The notes beneath the pieces were generated by a model, which did no database searches, was not told the origin of the DNA, and was given only the letters and a program-made list of their open reading frames with translations. DNA of 64,000 nt from Misgurnus anguillicaudatus (lineage: Eukaryota; Chordata; Actinopteri; Cypriniformes; Cobitidae): assembly GCF_027580225.2 (NCBI RefSeq), contig NC_073348.2:23132001-23196000 (forward strand). The letters are read 5' to 3'. Below, in pieces: positions 46,701 through 58,114 of the stretch. Position 1 is the first letter of the stretch. Each line of letters opens with the position of its first letter. The position numbers and the translations under genes are program-made.

Positions 46701-47382
46701 TCCCACTTGTGCGTATGCTCTCAGTAGGCTCAGCCGGAGGGGTCAGACACTCTGAAAGTCCAAGACTTCCAGGATGACAAAGGCCCTGTCTCCCTTGTGC
46801 GTATGCTCTGGACACCTCTCATTAGGCTCGGCCAGAGCATTCAGAGACCCTGGAAGTCCAAGACTTCTAGGACGACAAGCGGCCCTGTCCCACTTGCGTG
46901 TATGCTCTCATTAGGCTCAGCCTGAGGAGTCAGACACTCTGGAAGTCTAAGACTACAGGAAGACAAGCGGCCCTGTCCCGCATTCGCGTATGCTCTGGAC
47001 ACCTCTGATTAGGCTCGACCAGAGCGGTCAGACACCCTGGAAGTGTAAGACTTCTCGGACGACAAGCGGCCCTGTCCCGCTTGCGTGTGTGCGCTGGACA
47101 CCTCTCATTAGGCTCGACCAGAGCACTCAAGAGACCCTGGAAGTCTAAGACTTCTAGGACGACAAGCAGCCCTGTCCAGCTTGACCGTATGCTCTCATTA
47201 GGCTAGGCCAGAGCAGTCAGAGACCCTAAAAGTCCAAGACTTCCAGGACGACAAGCGGCCCTGTCCCGCTTGAGAGTATGCTCTGGACACCTCTCATTAG
47301 GCTCGGCCGGAGCAGTCAGAGACCTTGGAAGTCCAAGACTTCTAGGACAACAGGCGACCCTGTCCCGCTTGCGCGTATGCTC
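40791..47382. repeat. Satellite-like array, segment 2
   Basis: About 6.6 kb of the same 99/89-bp monomers. A higher-order block recurs 1,055 bp apart (start points near 42064 and 43119). The part up to about 45290 corresponds to segment 3. The part from about 46380 repeats the end of segment 1 at a distance of 7,876 bp, and both then run into spacers. A spacer scrap at about 46380-46435 matches that at 38505. Confidence 0.95.
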
Positions 47383-47385
47383 TGG

Positions 47386-48660
47386 AGGTGAGGGTTATAC
47401 GTATTTAAATATCACCTGCCTAATATTGTTTAGGTCCCCCTTTTCTTTATTTTGGGGGTTACTTCTGCTTTTTGAATCCGTTTACAGAATGCAGCGAATC
47501 CTAAATCAACTTTATTTGCTTCTGTAACATGAATTTGCAAAAACTCCACATTTAACATATCATATCTTAAGTTGAGACCTAAGATAGAAAGTTTCTGTCA
47601 TAAGGGTACATTTTTTTAATTGAGATTTACATATCATCTGAAAGTTGAAAAATAGGCTTTCCATTGATTCCATTGTGTTTTTTTTTAGGAAATATCAAAA
47701 TATTGGACAAAAATATAATTATTTGAAAATCTGGAAACTGAGGGTGGCCAAAAAAAAAAACTAAATATGGAGATTATCGTGTTGAAAGATGTCCAAATTA
47801 AGTCCTTAGCAACTTCATCCACTTATAAAAATAAAGTTTTAATATATGTAGGGTATGAAATTGACAAATATTTTTATTAAACATGATCTTTACTTAATAT
47901 CCTAAGGATTTTCAGCAAAAAAATGCAATAATTTTGACTCATACAATGTATTGTTGGCTATTGCTATAAATATACCTGTGCGACTTATGACTGGTTTTGT
48001 GGTCAAGGGTAAACTTTGTTATTGACAACTGAGGTCAGGAAAAATTTGACAAGACAAAGTGCAGGAAAAACAACAGAGATCTACTTACATGAGTTGGTAA
48101 TCTAACACCATTCCATCAAGTGTTTTTACTATCTGTAAAACAAATTGAACTCACAGAAGAGGTTAAAGACAAAAATATGACAATTTCACCATATGTCACG
48201 ATCCTGCCTCTATCATTAATGCTTTTCTAGTCTTGTGTCAGGATCGTGACAACTTTACTTGTTTTGTGTGAAAGCACATTGCCATTGTTTGCTTTGGTGT
48301 TAATTGGGTTAATTATCTTGCTATTGTTACATGCCCCAAACCTGTTGCCCCCTTGATAAGCTTGTGCTTGCTGTCCTATGCTGATTCGTTTGTTTGTTTC
48401 CTGTGTAAAGTCTATTAAGTTTAGTTATTTAAAGTTTACTGAAGTTCATGGTTCAGTTTAGGCTAGTATGTTTAGTATTTGCCTAGCTTTACGTTGTTTT
48501 CTATTTCAAGAACAGTCTCTCGACGTTGCGTTTAAAGCTGACACTATGCGTTTAAATCTCCTCCCTTTTACGTTTTCTATAACGCTTTATTTCACAAAGC
48601 CAATGTAATGAGCAAAGCCGACAGGACCGTGCATAGCGGTGAGACTTCCAGGATGACTCA
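47386..48660. repeat. AT-rich spacer unit, copy C
   Basis: A near-identical copy of spacer B at an offset of about 7,870-7,876 bp; its left junction differs slightly (GGAGGTGAGGG for GGAGGGTTATAGTTTGAGGG). It keeps the TGTCACGATCCTG hairpin and the same right junction into monomers. Confidence 0.9.
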
Positions 48661-51600
48661 TTAGGCTCGGCCAGAGCAGTCGAAGTCCAAGACTTCTTGG
48701 ACGACAAGCGACCCTGTCCCACTTGCGTGTGTGCTTTGGACACCTCTCATTAGGCTCGGCCGGAGCAGTCAGAGACCCTGGAAGTCCAAGACTTCTAGGA
48801 CAACAAGCGGCCCTGTCCCGCTTGACCGTTTGCTCTCATTAGGCTCAACCGTAGCAGTCAGAGACCCTGGAAGTCCAAGACTTCTAGGACGACAAGTGGC
48901 CCTGTCCCACTTGCGTGTGTGCTCTGGACACCTCTCATTAGGCTCGGCCAGAGCAGTCAGAGACCCTGGAAGTCTAAGACTTCTAGGACGACAAGGGGCT
49001 CTGTCCCGCTTGAACGTATGCTCTCATTAGGCTCACCCGGAGCAGTCAGAGAACCTGGAAGTCAAAGACTTCTCGGACGACAAGCGGCCCTTTCCCTCTT
49101 CCGTGTGTGCTCTGGACACCTCTCATTAGGCTCGGCCGGTGCGGTCAAAGACCATGGAAGTCTAAGACTTCTAAGATGACATGCGGCCCTTTCCCGTATG
49201 CGCGTTTGCTCTCATTAGGCTCAGCCGGAGGGGTTAGAGACTCTGTAAGTCTAAGACTTCCAGGACGACAAGCGGCCCTGTCCCGCTTGCGCATATGCTA
49301 TGGACACCTCTCATTAGGCTCCGCCAGAGCATTCAGAGACCCTGGAAATCCAAGACTTCTAGGACAACAAGGGGCCCTGTTCCGCTTGCGTGTGTGCTCT
49401 GGACACCTCTCATTAGACTGGGCCAGAGCATTCAGAGACCCTGGAAATCCAAGACTTCTAGGACGACAAGCGGCCCTGTCCCGCTTGACTGTATGCTCTC
49501 ATTAGGCTCACCCGGAGCAGTCAGAGACCCTGGAAGTCCAAGATTTCTAGGACGACAAGCGGCCCTGTCCCACTTGCGTGTGTGCTTTGGACACACCTCA
49601 TTAGGCTCGGCCGGAGTAGTCAGAGACCCTGGAAGTCCAAGACTTCTCGGATGACAAGCAGCCCTGTCCCGCTTGCGTGTGTGCTCTGGACACCTCTCAT
49701 TAGGCTGGACCAGAGCAGTCAGAGACCCTGGAAGTCTAAGATTACAGGATGACAAGCGGCCCTGTCCTGCTTGCGGGTGTGCTCTAGACACCTCTCATTA
49801 GGCTGGACCAGAGCAGTCAGAGACCCTGGAAGTCTAAGATTACAGGATGACAAGCGGCCCTGTCCTGCTTGCGGGTGTGCTCTAGACACCTCTCATTAGG
49901 CTTGGCCAGAACATTCAGAGACCCTGAAAATCCAAGACTTCTAGGAAGACAAGCGGCCCTGTCCCACTTGCGTGTATGCTCTCATTAGGCTCAGCCTGAG
50001 GAGTCAGACACTCTGGAACTCTAAGACTACAGGATGACAAGCGGCCCTGTCCCGCTTGCGCGTATGCTCTGGACACCTCTCATTAGGCTCGGCCAGAGCA
50101 TTGAGAGACCCTGGAAGTTTAAGACTTCTAGGACGACAAGCGGCCCTGTCCCACTTGCGTGTATGCTCTCATTAGGCTCGGCCAGAGCAGTCAGAGACCC
50201 TGGAAGTCTAAGATTACAGGATGACAAGCGGCCCTGTCCTGCTTGCGGGTGTGCTCTGGACACATCTCATTAGGCTTGGCCAGAGCAGTCAGAGACCCTG
50301 GAAGTCTAAGACTTCTAGGATGACAAGCGGCCCTGTCCCGCTTCCATGTGTGCTCTGGACACCTCTCATTAGGCTTGGCCAGAACGGTCAGAGACGCTGG
50401 AAGTCTAAGATTACAAGATGACAAGCGGCCCTGTCCCGCTTGCGGGTGTGCTCTGGACACCTCTCATTAGGCTCGGCCTGAGCAGTCAGAGACCCTGGAA
50501 GTCTAAGACTTCTAGGACGACAAGCGTCCCTGTCCCGCTTGTGCGTATGCTCTCATTAGGCTCAGCCGGAGGGGTCAGAGACCCTGGAAGTCTAAGACTT
50601 CTAGGATGACAAGCGTCCCTGTCCCGTTTGCGCATATGCTCTGGACACCTCTCATTAGACTGGGCCAGAGCATTCAGAGACCCTGGAAATCCAAGACTTC
50701 TAGGACGACAAGCGGCCCTGTCCCGCTTGACTGTATGCTCTCATTAGGCTCACCCGGAGCAGTCAGAGACCCTGGAAGTCCAAGATTTCTAGGACGACAA
50801 GCGGCCCTGTCCCACTTGCGTGTGTGCTTTGGACACACCTCATTAGGCTCGGCCGGAGTAGTCAGAGACCCTGGAAGTCCAAGACTTCTCGGATGACAAG
50901 CAGCCTTGTCCCGCTTGCGTGTGTGCTCTGGACACCTCTCATTAGGCTGGACCAGAGCAGTCAGAGACCCTGGAAGTCTAAGATTACAGGATGACAAGCG
51001 GCCCTGTCCTGCTTGTGGGTGTGCTCTAGACACCTCTCATTAGGCTGGACCAGAGCAGTCAGAGACCCTGGAAGTCTAAGATTACAGGATGACAAGCGGC
51101 CCTGTCCTGCTTGCGGGTGTGCTCTAGACACCTCTCATTAGGCTTGGCCAGAACATTCAGAGACCCTGAAAATCCAAGACTTCTAGGAAGACAAGCGGCC
51201 CTGTCCCGCTTGCGTGTATGCTCTCATTAGGCTCAGCCTGAGGAGTCAGACACTCTGGAACTCTAAGACTACAGGATGACAAGCGGCCCTGTCCCGCTTG
51301 CGCGTATGCTCTGGACACCTCTCATTAGGCTCGGCCAGAGCATTGAGAGACCCTGGAAGTTTAAGACTTCTAGGACGACAAGCGGCCCTGTCCCACTTGC
51401 GTGTATGCTCTCATTAGGCTCGGCCAGAGCAGTCAGAGACCCTGGAAGTCTAAGATTACAGGATGACAAGCGGCCCTGTCCTGCTTGCGGGTGTGCTCTG
51501 GACACATCTCATTAGGCTTGGCCAGAGCAGTCAGAGACCCTGGAAGTCTAAGACTTCTAGGATGACAAGCGGCCCTGTCCCGCTTCCATGTGTGCTCTGG

Positions 51601-54560
51601 ACACCTCTCATTAGGCTTGGCCAGAACGGTCAGAGACGCTGGAAGTCTAAGATTACAAGATGACAAGCGGCCCTGTCCCGCTTGCGGGTGTGCTCTGGAC
51701 ACCTCTCATTAGGCTCGGCCTGAGCAGTCAGAGACCCTGGAAGTCTAAGACTTCTAGGACGACAAGCGTCCCTGTCCCCCTTGTGCGTATGCTCTCATTA
51801 GGCTCAGCCGGAGGGGTCAGAGACCCTGGAAGTCTAAGACTTCTAGGATGACAAGCGTCCCTGTCCCGTTTGCGCATATGCTCTGGACACCTCTCATTAG
51901 ACTGGGCCAGAGCATTCAGAGACCCTGGAAATCCAAGACTTCTAGGACGACAAGCGGCCCTGTCCCGCTTGACTGTATGCTCTCATTAGGCTCACCCGGA
52001 GCAGTCAGAGACCCTGGAAGTCCAAGATTTCTAGGACGACAAGCGGCCCTGTCCCACTTGCGTGTGTGCTTTGGACACACCTCATTAGGCTCGGCCGGAG
52101 TAGTCAGAGACCCTGGAAGTCCAAGACTTCTCGGATGACAAGCAGCCTTGTCCCGCTTGCGTGTGTGCTCTGGACACCTCTCATTAGGCTGGACCAGAGC
52201 AGTCAGAGACCCTGGAAGTCTAAGATTACAGGATGACAAGCGGCCCTGTCCTGCTTGCGGGTGTGCTCTAGACACCTCTCATTAGGCTTGGCCAGAACAT
52301 TCAGAGACCCTGAAAATCCAAGACTTCTAGGAAGACAAGCGGCCCTGTCCCGCTTGCGTGTATGCTCTCATTAGGCTCAGCCTGAGGAGTCAGACACTCT
52401 GGAACTCTAAGACTACAGGATGACAAGCGGCCCTGTCCCGCTTGCGCGTATGCTCTGGACACCTCTCATTAGGCTCGGCCAGAGCATTGAGAGACCCTGG
52501 AAGTTTAAGACTTCTAGGACGACAAGCGGCCCTGTCCCACTTGCGTGTATGCTCTCATTAGGCTCGGCCAGAGCAGTCAGAGACCCTGCAAGTCTAAGAT
52601 TACAGGATGACAAGCGGCCCTGTCCCGCTTGCGGGTGTGCTCTGGACACCTCTCATTAGGCTTGGCCAGAGCAGTCAGAGACCCTGGAAGTCTAAGACTT
52701 CTAGGATGACAAGCGGCCCTGTCCCGCTTCCATGTGTGCTCTGGACACCTCTCATTAGGCTTGGCCAGAACGGTCAGAGACGCTGGAAGTCTAAGATTAC
52801 AAGATGACAAGCGGCCCTGTCCCGCTTGCGGGTGTGCTCTGGACACCTCTCATTAGGCTCGGCCTGAGCAGTCAGAGACCCTGGAAGTCTAAGACTTCTA
52901 GGATGACAAGCGTCCCTGTCCCGCTTGCGCATATGCTCTGGACACCTCTCATTAGGCTCGGCCAGAGCATTCAGAGACCCTGGAAATCCAAGACTTCTAG
53001 GACGACAAGCGGCCCTGTCCCGCTTGTGTGTGTGCTCTGGACACCTCTAATTAGGCTCGGCCGGAGCGGTCAAAGACCTTGGAAGTCTAAGACTTCTAGG
53101 ATGACAAGCTGCCCTGTCCCGCTTGCGCGTATGCTTTCATTAGGCTCAGCCGGAGCAGTGAGAGACCCTGGAAGTCTAAGACTTCTAGGATGACAAGCGT
53201 CCCTGTCCCGCTTCCGAGTATGCTCTGGACACCTCTCATTAGGCTTGGCAAGAGCGGTCAGAGACCCTGGAAGTCTAAGATTACAAGATGACAAGCAGCC
53301 CTGTCCCGCTTGCAGGTGTGCTCTGGACTCCTCTCATTAGGCTCGGCCTGAGCAGTCAGAGACCTTGGAAGTCTAAGACTTCTAGGATGACAAGCGTCCC
53401 TGTCCCGCTTGTGCGTATGCTCTCATTAGGCTCAGTCGGAGGGGTCAGAGACTCTGCAAGTCTAAAACTTCCAGGATGACAAGGGCCCTGTCCCGCTTGC
53501 GCATATGCTCTGGACACCTCTCATTAGGCTCGGCCAGAGCAATCAGAGACCCTGGAAGTCCAAGATTTCTAGGATTTCTAGCCCTGTCCCACTTGCGTGT
53601 ATGCTATCATTAGGCTCAGCCTGAGGAGTCAGACACTCTGGAAGTCTAAGACTACAGGATGACAAGCGGCCCTGTCCCGCTTGCGCGTATGCTCTGGACA
53701 CCTCTCATTAGGCTCGGCCAGAGCGGTCAGAGAACCTGGAAGTCCAAGACTTCTCGGACGAGAAGCGGCCCTGTCCCGCTTGAGTGTGTGCTCTGGACAC
53801 CTCTCATTAGGCTCGACCACAGCACTCAGAGACCCTCGAAGTCTAAGACTTCTAGGACGACAAGCGGCCCTGTCCCACTTGCGTGTATGCTATCATTAGG
53901 CTCAGCCTGAGGAGTCAGACACTCTGGAAGTCTAAGACTACAGGATGACAAGCGACCCTGTCCCGCTTGCGCGTATGCTCTGGACACCTCTCATTAGGCT
54001 CGGCCAGAGCGGTCAGAGAACCTGGAAGTCCAAGACTTCTCGGACGACAAGCGGCCCTGTCCCGCTTGCATGTGTGCTCTGGACATCTCTCATTAGGCTC
54101 GGCCAGAGCAGTTAGAGACCCTGGAAGTCTAAGACTACAGGATGCAAGCGGCCCTGTCCCGCTTGCGTGTGTGCTCTGGACACCTCTCATTAGGCTCGGC
54201 CGGAGCGGTCAGAGACCCTGGAAGTCCAAGACCACTAGGTCCACAAGCGGCCCTGTCCCGCTTGCGTGTGTGCTCTGGAGACCTCTCATTAGGCTCGGCT
54301 GGAGCGCTCAAAGACCTTGGAAGTCTAAGACTTCCAGGGTCTTTGACGCGTATGCTCTCATTAGGCTCAGCTGGAGGGGTCAGACACTCTGGAAGTCTAA
54401 GACTTCCAGGATGACAAGCGGCCCTGTCCCGCTTGCGCGTATGCTCTGGACACCTCTCATTAGGTTTGTCCGGAGCAGTCAGAGACCCTGGAAGTCCAAG
54501 ACTTCTAGGACGACAAGCGGCCCTGTCCCGCTTGCTTGTATGCTCCGGGCACCTCTCATC
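48661..54560. repeat. Satellite-like array, segment 3
   Basis: About 5.9 kb of monomers. A higher-order block has three copies beginning near 50034, 51276 and 52420 (steps 1,242 and 1,144 bp), against two in segment 2 (step 1,055). These steps differ by 98 and 89 bp, one long or one short monomer. The array ends abruptly after TGCTCCGGGCACCTCTCATC at 54560, followed by AT-rich DNA. Confidence 0.95.
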
Positions 54561-55470
54561 AGTTATGAAACATTTTGAAACAATTTTTATAATTAATAAC
54601 TATAGGGCCCTGCCCTGTGAGCCACAAACCCACATTAGAGGGCAGGACCCTACTTCTAATCATATTAGTTTAGCGTTTAATTTAAAAAAACTTGTTGGCG
54701 TTTACATCTGTTTTAACATATTTACACGATGCATAATAAACTCTATTAAAAATATATCTATTGATTATAATGTTCGAAAAATTGGTGATTTTAAAAAACA
54801 AGATCTTTACATTAGATGTTTAGGTGTTTTAAAAGTAGAGCCATTCCTGTCTTAATGGCAGTCCCAAACCTTGACCTACCCGGTACAGAGTGCACCCCAC
54901 ATTGTGGGCTTAAAGTGATAGTAAAGAAACAAGCAAATCTAATAACAAGGACCTTCGAGCGACCTAAAGTTTTAAAACAATTAAAGTCAATTTTTATTTA
55001 ATATATAAACTGAAGCAAAAAAACAACATATACATATACATACTGACTGTTTATGCTTTAGTACTTAGAATCATGTTTGGTAGCGTTTCGTTTCTAAAAA
55101 TGTTTGGCTTTACGTCTGATTTTTGGATTAGTTTACACAATTAATTATCATATCAACGAAAGAATATCTTAATGCTTCATAAGGTAAACATGTTTCCCCT
55201 TCTACCTGTCTTGCAGTGTTTCTTATCAGAGTGTTTTAAGGTTTACCGTTCTTACCCTCACCACAGAATAAGTCATGTGCAGAGATGTAACTTCTACAGT
55301 GTAACTTCTAAAGTGTCTCCCCATTAGACACAGCAAGTGACCACCAAATAATAATAATAACGTGAACGGGAAAAGTTGATAAAATATAATTTAAAGGATG
55401 GGGCTACTGCAAGAAATAATAGGTCAACTCACCCTGAGCGAGGGCACCCACTGTAGCCTGTAGAGCGATG
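54561..55470. repeat. Diverged relatives of the spacer unit, right flank of array
   Basis: Two stretches, about 54600-54860 and 55060-55330, share phrases with each other and with 56340-56680 and 56940-57420: TTACATCTG near TTTACAC, ATGCATAATA-type words, GTTTAAG/AAAGTA..CCATTCCT, and TTTTAAGGTTTACCGTTCTTACC. This suggests several old tandem copies of a unit of about 1-2 kb, from which the spacers in the array may derive. No gene is recognised. Confidence 0.55.
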
Positions 55471-55472
55471 GG

Positions 55473-57421
55473 TTAAAGCAGAGGGGTGGAGATCAGGGCA
55501 TGTAGGATGAACCTGCAAAATACAGTCAATGAAGTTCAGCTAATTGCATTTTTTTCCCGTGTTAAAGGGATAGTTCACCCAAAATTTACTTCCATAGTAT
55601 TGTTTTTTCCTACTATAGAAATTAATGGGGTCCACGAACAGTTTGGTTACAAATATTTCTCAAAATATCTTCCTTTGTGTTAATCAAAAACAACAAAATT
55701 CATACAGGTTTGTAACAACATGAGGCTGAGTAAATGATGGAAGAATTTATATTTTTGGGTGAACTATCCCTTTAATGCATTAAGGCTCAAAAACAAAATC
55801 AAGTTAGTCTACACATGCACATTTTAACATTTACTGAAGATTTGGTAAGAACTAAAGAGAGCTGTAATGGATACAATACCTCTTATTGTCCACCTGCATG
55901 TTATGAGATGTGTCCTTCCGATCAGCCTCCCGCTCCTGAAGTTTGTCAAATGGACCTTTAAATTAAAACACAAACCAAATCAGCTCAACTATCATTTTTC
56001 AGCATACTGTATAAGTGGATAAATGGCAATACTGCATGTCCATGTGACACTTAAGACTTTCAGATGACATCCAATGCAACAGGCATTTGATATTGACAAC
56101 TGTGTCCTGGAAAAATCAGACAAGACAAAGGACATGAAGTACAACAGAAATTCTTTTACATGAGTTTGTAATTTAAAAATATGCCATCAAGTGTTTTAAC
56201 TATCTGTATTCAACTCACAGAAGAAAACAAGTTAATAAAAAGACAAAAAAATGACAATTTTATCCTACGTATTGTACAGTGGGTTGACGTGGCTGGCTTG
56301 TTTTGAATAGTTTTGACGTTTTAAAACAAGATATTTAAATGTTTCATGGTAAATAACTATAGAGCTCTGCCTCTACATATAATCGAATTTGTTAGCATTA
56401 ATTTAATAAACATGTCAAATATTATATTAGCAAAAGCAATGTTATCAAATGGTGTTTACTGTTACCATATTACTACATCACAAAGCATCTACATCTAATC
56501 GTAGCGTTTTGTTATTTATTTATTTATTACGTTTACATCTGCGTTTTGTGTTCATTTACTTGATTTATAAAAGCAAGTCAATTAATTATCATAAGCGCAA
56601 AAGTCGATGTTTAAAAGTTTTTACTATGCTTACCGTAGGTGTTTCAAAAGTAAGGCCATTCCTACATTTACAATGAAAGCTACTTCTCTTCCCTACTGAA
56701 AAACTTGGTTTAAGCTGGTTTGGCAAGCATTACCAGGCTAGGACCAGCTTAAACCAGCTACTGCCACCTTAAACCCGCTAAAACCAGCTTATGCTGGTCT
56801 TAGCTGGATTTTTCTATTGGGTTAAACGAGGCCCTGGGGTGAAAATTTGTCTTAAGGGCACGGTATTATACAATGTCTCTCGATTTTAAAACATAATTTG
56901 GACGTTTAACGTTAAATGTTTTTCAGTATTCCATTGTAAATAACGCTTTGTTAAGCGACTCGTTTCCGAAACATTTCGGGTCAGTTTTCACGACGCATAA
57001 CATATATCTTTGTATCGCTAATAAAAAACACATGAATTATCATAATTATGAACCAAAGCGGTTAGCGTTTATAAAGTGTTTTTTCCCAATGCTTCATATG
57101 GGTGGTTTCCCATACAGGGATTAACGTTAGTTTAAACCCGGACTAGGCATCAGTTTAATTAGGAAATATAACTAGTTTTAACAATAATGCTGTACTAAAT
57201 ACATTACTTGTGTGCATTTTGAGGCAAAACAAAAAGCACTGATGTATTTTAAGATATGTCAGTACATGTTTTCAGTTTGGACAGCTCTTACATTTTTTTT
57301 TGTCTAGGACTCTAATCCCTGTCCGGGAAACCGCCCCATAAAGTTAAGATGCTTCCTCTCCTACCTGTCCCTGTACTGTCCTCAGTGAGCAGAGTGTTTT
57401 AAGGTTGACCGTTCTCTTCAT
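55473..57421 (-). CDS. Candidate three-exon small gene, 50 codons (weak)
   Basis: Three minus-strand segments join in phase: 57421-57365 (starts MKRTVNLKTLCSLRTVQGQ, donor CAG|GTAGGA), 55935-55880 (EREADRKDTSHNMQVDNK, acceptor CTTCAG, donor GAG|GTATTG) and 55512-55473 (FILHALISTPLL then stop, acceptor TTTTGCAG). A TATATAAA box sits at 57464-57471, about 45 bases before the ATG, which would leave a leader of only some 15 bases. I recognise no family, signal peptide or domain. The middle exon could instead start at 55962, breaking the frame. It may be a non-coding RNA or chance; the TATA box and paired splice sites are the main support. Confidence 0.3.
55566..55771. mobile_element. TTAA-flanked MITE (AGGGATAGTTCACCC)
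   Basis: TTAA at 55562-55565 and 55772-55775 flanks 206 bp with perfect inverted ends AGGGATAGTTCACCC and GGGTGAACTATCCCT. A complete copy of the family seen partially at 10291 and 28206. It lies in the second intron of the candidate small gene. Confidence 0.9.
56025..56270. repeat. Older homologue of the array spacer unit
   Basis: ATTGACAACTGTGTCCTGG, CAGACAAGACAAAGG, ACATGAGTTTGTAATTTAAA and CATCAAGTGTTTTAACTATC match the spacer units at about 35195, 40150 and 48020 in the same order, with clear divergence. It sits outside the array in the right flank and in the first intron of the candidate small gene. Confidence 0.7.
56690..56825. repeat. AAACCAGCTTA-type minisatellite
   Basis: The words TTTAAGCTGGTTTGG, CCAGCTTAAACCAGC and AAACCAGCTTATGCTGG recur in both orientations. 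A common fish MITE/minisatellite; the ends are ill-defined. Confidence 0.6.
57103..57338. mobile_element. GGTTTCCCGGACAG-family MITE
   Basis: The left end GGTGGTTTCCCATACAGGGA and the right end TCCCTGTCCGGGAAACCGCC are inverted. It contains the TAATTAGGAAATATAACTAG core seen in the copy at 5274. Uninterrupted, 236 bp. Confidence 0.8.
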
Positions 57422-57463
57422 AAGCTTACCACAGAATAACGCAAACACACTGTGGAACTGCGC

Positions 57464-57471
57464 TTTATATA
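57464..57471 (-). promoter_or_regulatory. TATA box candidate
   Basis: TATATAAA in a GC-richer setting on the minus strand (GGGCTATATAAAGCGC), pointing towards the candidate small gene. Confidence 0.45.
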
Positions 57472-57958
57472 GCCCGAGAGCTGGCGTTCTATGGTTGTCA
57501 TGGATTCCATATTAGGTCATAGAAGGAATGGCGTATGTAAAAAAAAAAAGATCGCCTCTGTGTCACGTGTCGGTTACGGTATTTAAACACGTGACAGCAC
57601 CGGACAGCTCCTGTAGACAGCAAACAAACAAACAGACAAAATTTCTAAGGCATTTCTAGCATTAGGACATTAACGTTAGATGTAAAATATATTTGACTGA
57701 GTTCCGTTTCATTTATTTACCGTTAAAAATTTTTGCGGAGTAGTTGGATAACAAATTTAACGTAGACGAAGTGATTGCCAACTGACCTCCGGTGTTGATG
57801 GTCAAACATGAAATATTCCCTTTGGATTTATCTAACTGGCATTTTTTGTCTAATTAATTTATTTATCTTTATTGTTCATATGAACTCTGTAATTTGTTAT
57901 CATTTTAACTGATGGTAAAGTTAAGTTTCGTAACTTAAATCACATATATTTTTATATA

Positions 57959-58114
57959 CCCTGCTGAAAAAAAAAACGGCATACCAGCAAGACCAGCATA
58001 TGTTGTGTTTTGGTGCTGGTTTGCTTGTGAACACCAGCACCAAACCAGCATCAGCAGCACCAGCTAAACCAGCATAATTCCCATGTTGGTTTGATGCTGG
58101 ATTTTTCAGCAGGG
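57959..58114. mobile_element. MITE with CCCTGCTGAAAAA ends
   Basis: The ends ACCCTGCTGAAAAA and TTTTTCAGCAGGGT are exact inverts and are flanked by TA, suggesting Tc1/mariner-type movement. The interior repeats ACCAGCA/TGCTGGT words. Confidence 0.8.

Noticed and set aside
35810..54560. CRISPR-like regularity of repeats
   Set aside because: Units are head-to-tail with no unique spacers, and the surroundings are a eukaryotic genome with introns.
35793..54578. Dozens of 60-203 codon reading frames on both strands of the array (e.g. 53967-54578, 44746-45351)
   Set aside because: The 99-bp monomer is divisible by three, so any open frame continues through units on both strands at once. No stable start context, splice sites or family similarity; frames break wherever 89-bp units occur.
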